Source: Bryobacterales bacterium
GTDB lineage: Bacteria; Acidobacteriota; Terriglobia; Bryobacterales; Bryobacteraceae
Direction of reading: 5' to 3'
DNA: 47,685 nucleotides
NCBI GenBank assembly: GCA_003135055.1
Contig: PLDF01000155.1
Coordinates: 219 to 47,903, forward strand
Shown here: piece by piece, positions 47,072-47,685 of the stretch
Numbering within the stretch: position 1 is the stretch's first letter
How the letters are laid out: each line of letters opens with the position of its first letter
Position numbers and translations under genes: made by a program
The notes under the pieces: generated by a model
What the model saw: the letters and a program-made list of their open reading frames with translations, nothing else
What the model was told of the DNA's origin: nothing
The model's database searches: none

Positions 47072-47685
47072 ATGATTCACCACTCTGAAAGCCCGCGACG
47101 CGAAATGAGCAGCGGCGAAGCCGGAGTCGTTGGTGCGGTACTGGGCTTCGGCCTTATTGCACTCGCGCTGTACCTGGTAGTTGCCCGGTATCACATCCAC
47201 AAAGAACAACTCGTGGAAGCCGCCCTGTACCTGTTCATCATCACCGCCGCGATTGCGGTGCCAGTTCTGCGGAAGTTCTCTGGAAAGGACGCGCGCAGGA
47301 AGCGTCCGCCGTTTGTTATGCCGGCGCGCAGGGACGAGCGCGCAATCGAAGCCGCCTGGAACCAGAGTGCCGTGCTGCTTGGATACGACATGGACGAAAA
47401 GCCGTGGTTGTGGCCAGACGAAGTGCGCGTGATGCAGGGCATCGTGCTCGGCATGACCGGATCGGGCAAGACCACACTGCTCAAGAACATCATCACTCAG
47501 GACATTGCGCGTCTCGTCGGTCCACCCGAGGACCGTCACCACATCCCCATCGTCGTCTTCGACGGCAAAGGCGACCTCGAATTCTTTGAGCAACTGTTGC
47601 CACATATTCACCGCGCCGGAAGACTGCACCAACTGCGATTGCTCAATCCCTCACGTCCCGAGTTCTGTGTCCTTTCGGTAAGCCT
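47072..47685 (+). CDS. VirD4/TraD-type coupling protein, C-terminus cut by window edge
   Basis: ATG 47072 opens a frame that runs off the window (about 204 residues present). Two N-terminal helices (GAVLGFGLIALALYLVV and ALYLFIITAAIAVPVL) are followed by a cytoplasmic ATPase domain with Walker A GMTGSGKTTLLKN and the strand VVFDGKGDLEFFEQLLPHI, as in TraD/TraG coupling proteins. These hand the DNA-relaxase complex to the secretion channel. Its presence argues that the system transfers DNA. Confidence 0.85.
   Translation, partial: MIHHSESPRREMSSGEAGVVGAVLGFGLIALALYLVVARYHIHKEQLVEAALYLFIITAAIAVPVLRKFSGKDARRKRPPFVMPARRDERAIEAAWNQSAVLLGYDMDEKPWLWPDEVRVMQGIVLGMTGSGKTTLLKNIITQDIARLVGPPEDRHHIPIVVFDGKGDLEFFEQLLPHIHRAGRLHQLRLLNPSRPEFCVLSVS

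Overview
The window looks like the chromosome of a high-GC soil bacterium of the Acidobacteriota (Bryobacter/Solibacter-like). That placement is an inference. It rests on a PEP-CTERM exoprotein, a PadR regulator coupled to a membrane-protein remnant that starts with a motif I associate with Acidobacteria, many degraded mobile-element remnants, and the general protein style. No rRNA or universal marker gene is present to confirm it.

Bases 1-13335 hold one dense, all-minus block of catabolic and stress genes with many GTGA/ATGA start-stop overlaps. In transcription order it reads: a frameshifted HAD phosphatase, acetate kinase, a Cu-type P1B-ATPase, phosphoketolase, class I fructose-bisphosphate aldolase, a small membrane protein, a ribosome-hibernation factor, mannose-6-phosphate isomerase, a eukaryotic-type phosphomannomutase-like HAD, a GH130 enzyme and a plasma-membrane-type proton ATPase cut by the window edge. 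Together they suggest phosphoketolase/acetate substrate-level ATP generation, mannose interconversion and ion pumping under stress or low energy.

Bases 13336-23000 are looser. They hold a vapC-like toxin with a frameshift and its antitoxin, a 1.9-kb stretch without convincing genes, msrB, a luciferase-like monooxygenase, a ClC transporter and a PadR regulator with a recognisable promoter and operator. A graveyard follows: a permease-like N-terminus running into a histidine-kinase scrap, then an IS1634-type transposase remnant. After it come a PEP-CTERM protein, an exoprotein tail and the last 75 codons of an old tyrosine integrase.

Two tRNA genes follow: tRNA-Thr(TGT) on the minus strand and tRNA-Arg(CCG) on the plus strand. 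A complete tyrosine integrase begins about 100 bp after tRNA-Arg. From there to the right edge everything substantial is on the plus strand and reads as the left part of an integrative and conjugative element. The early genes are an integrase, an excisionase-like HTH protein and a cargo pair (squalene-cyclase-repeat protein plus Tat-exported DUF362 protein), followed by four copies of a GTGGGTCC-type repeat. The rest is a long type IV secretion operon: MoxR AAA, VirB1, VirB9-like, VirB10, three VirB2-like genes, VirB3, VirB4, two VirB5-like, VirB6, VirB8, small membrane proteins, a second VirB9-like protein and a VirD4-type coupling protein cut by the window edge. No relaxase is seen; it may lie beyond the window.

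The most unusual gene is a 950-residue protein inside the transfer operon (42528-45380). It carries an RYP motif followed about 65 residues later by GGDFDFDLVAV. This spacing and pattern resemble the catalytic region of two-barrel RNA polymerases (QDE-1/YonO type, and beta-prime of cellular RNA polymerase). I read it as a candidate single-chain polymerase carried by a conjugative element. Also notable are a multiplied VirB2-like pilin unit, about five copies in three adjacent genes, and a tandem VirB5 duplication in which the second copy has a frameshift in a run of five G.
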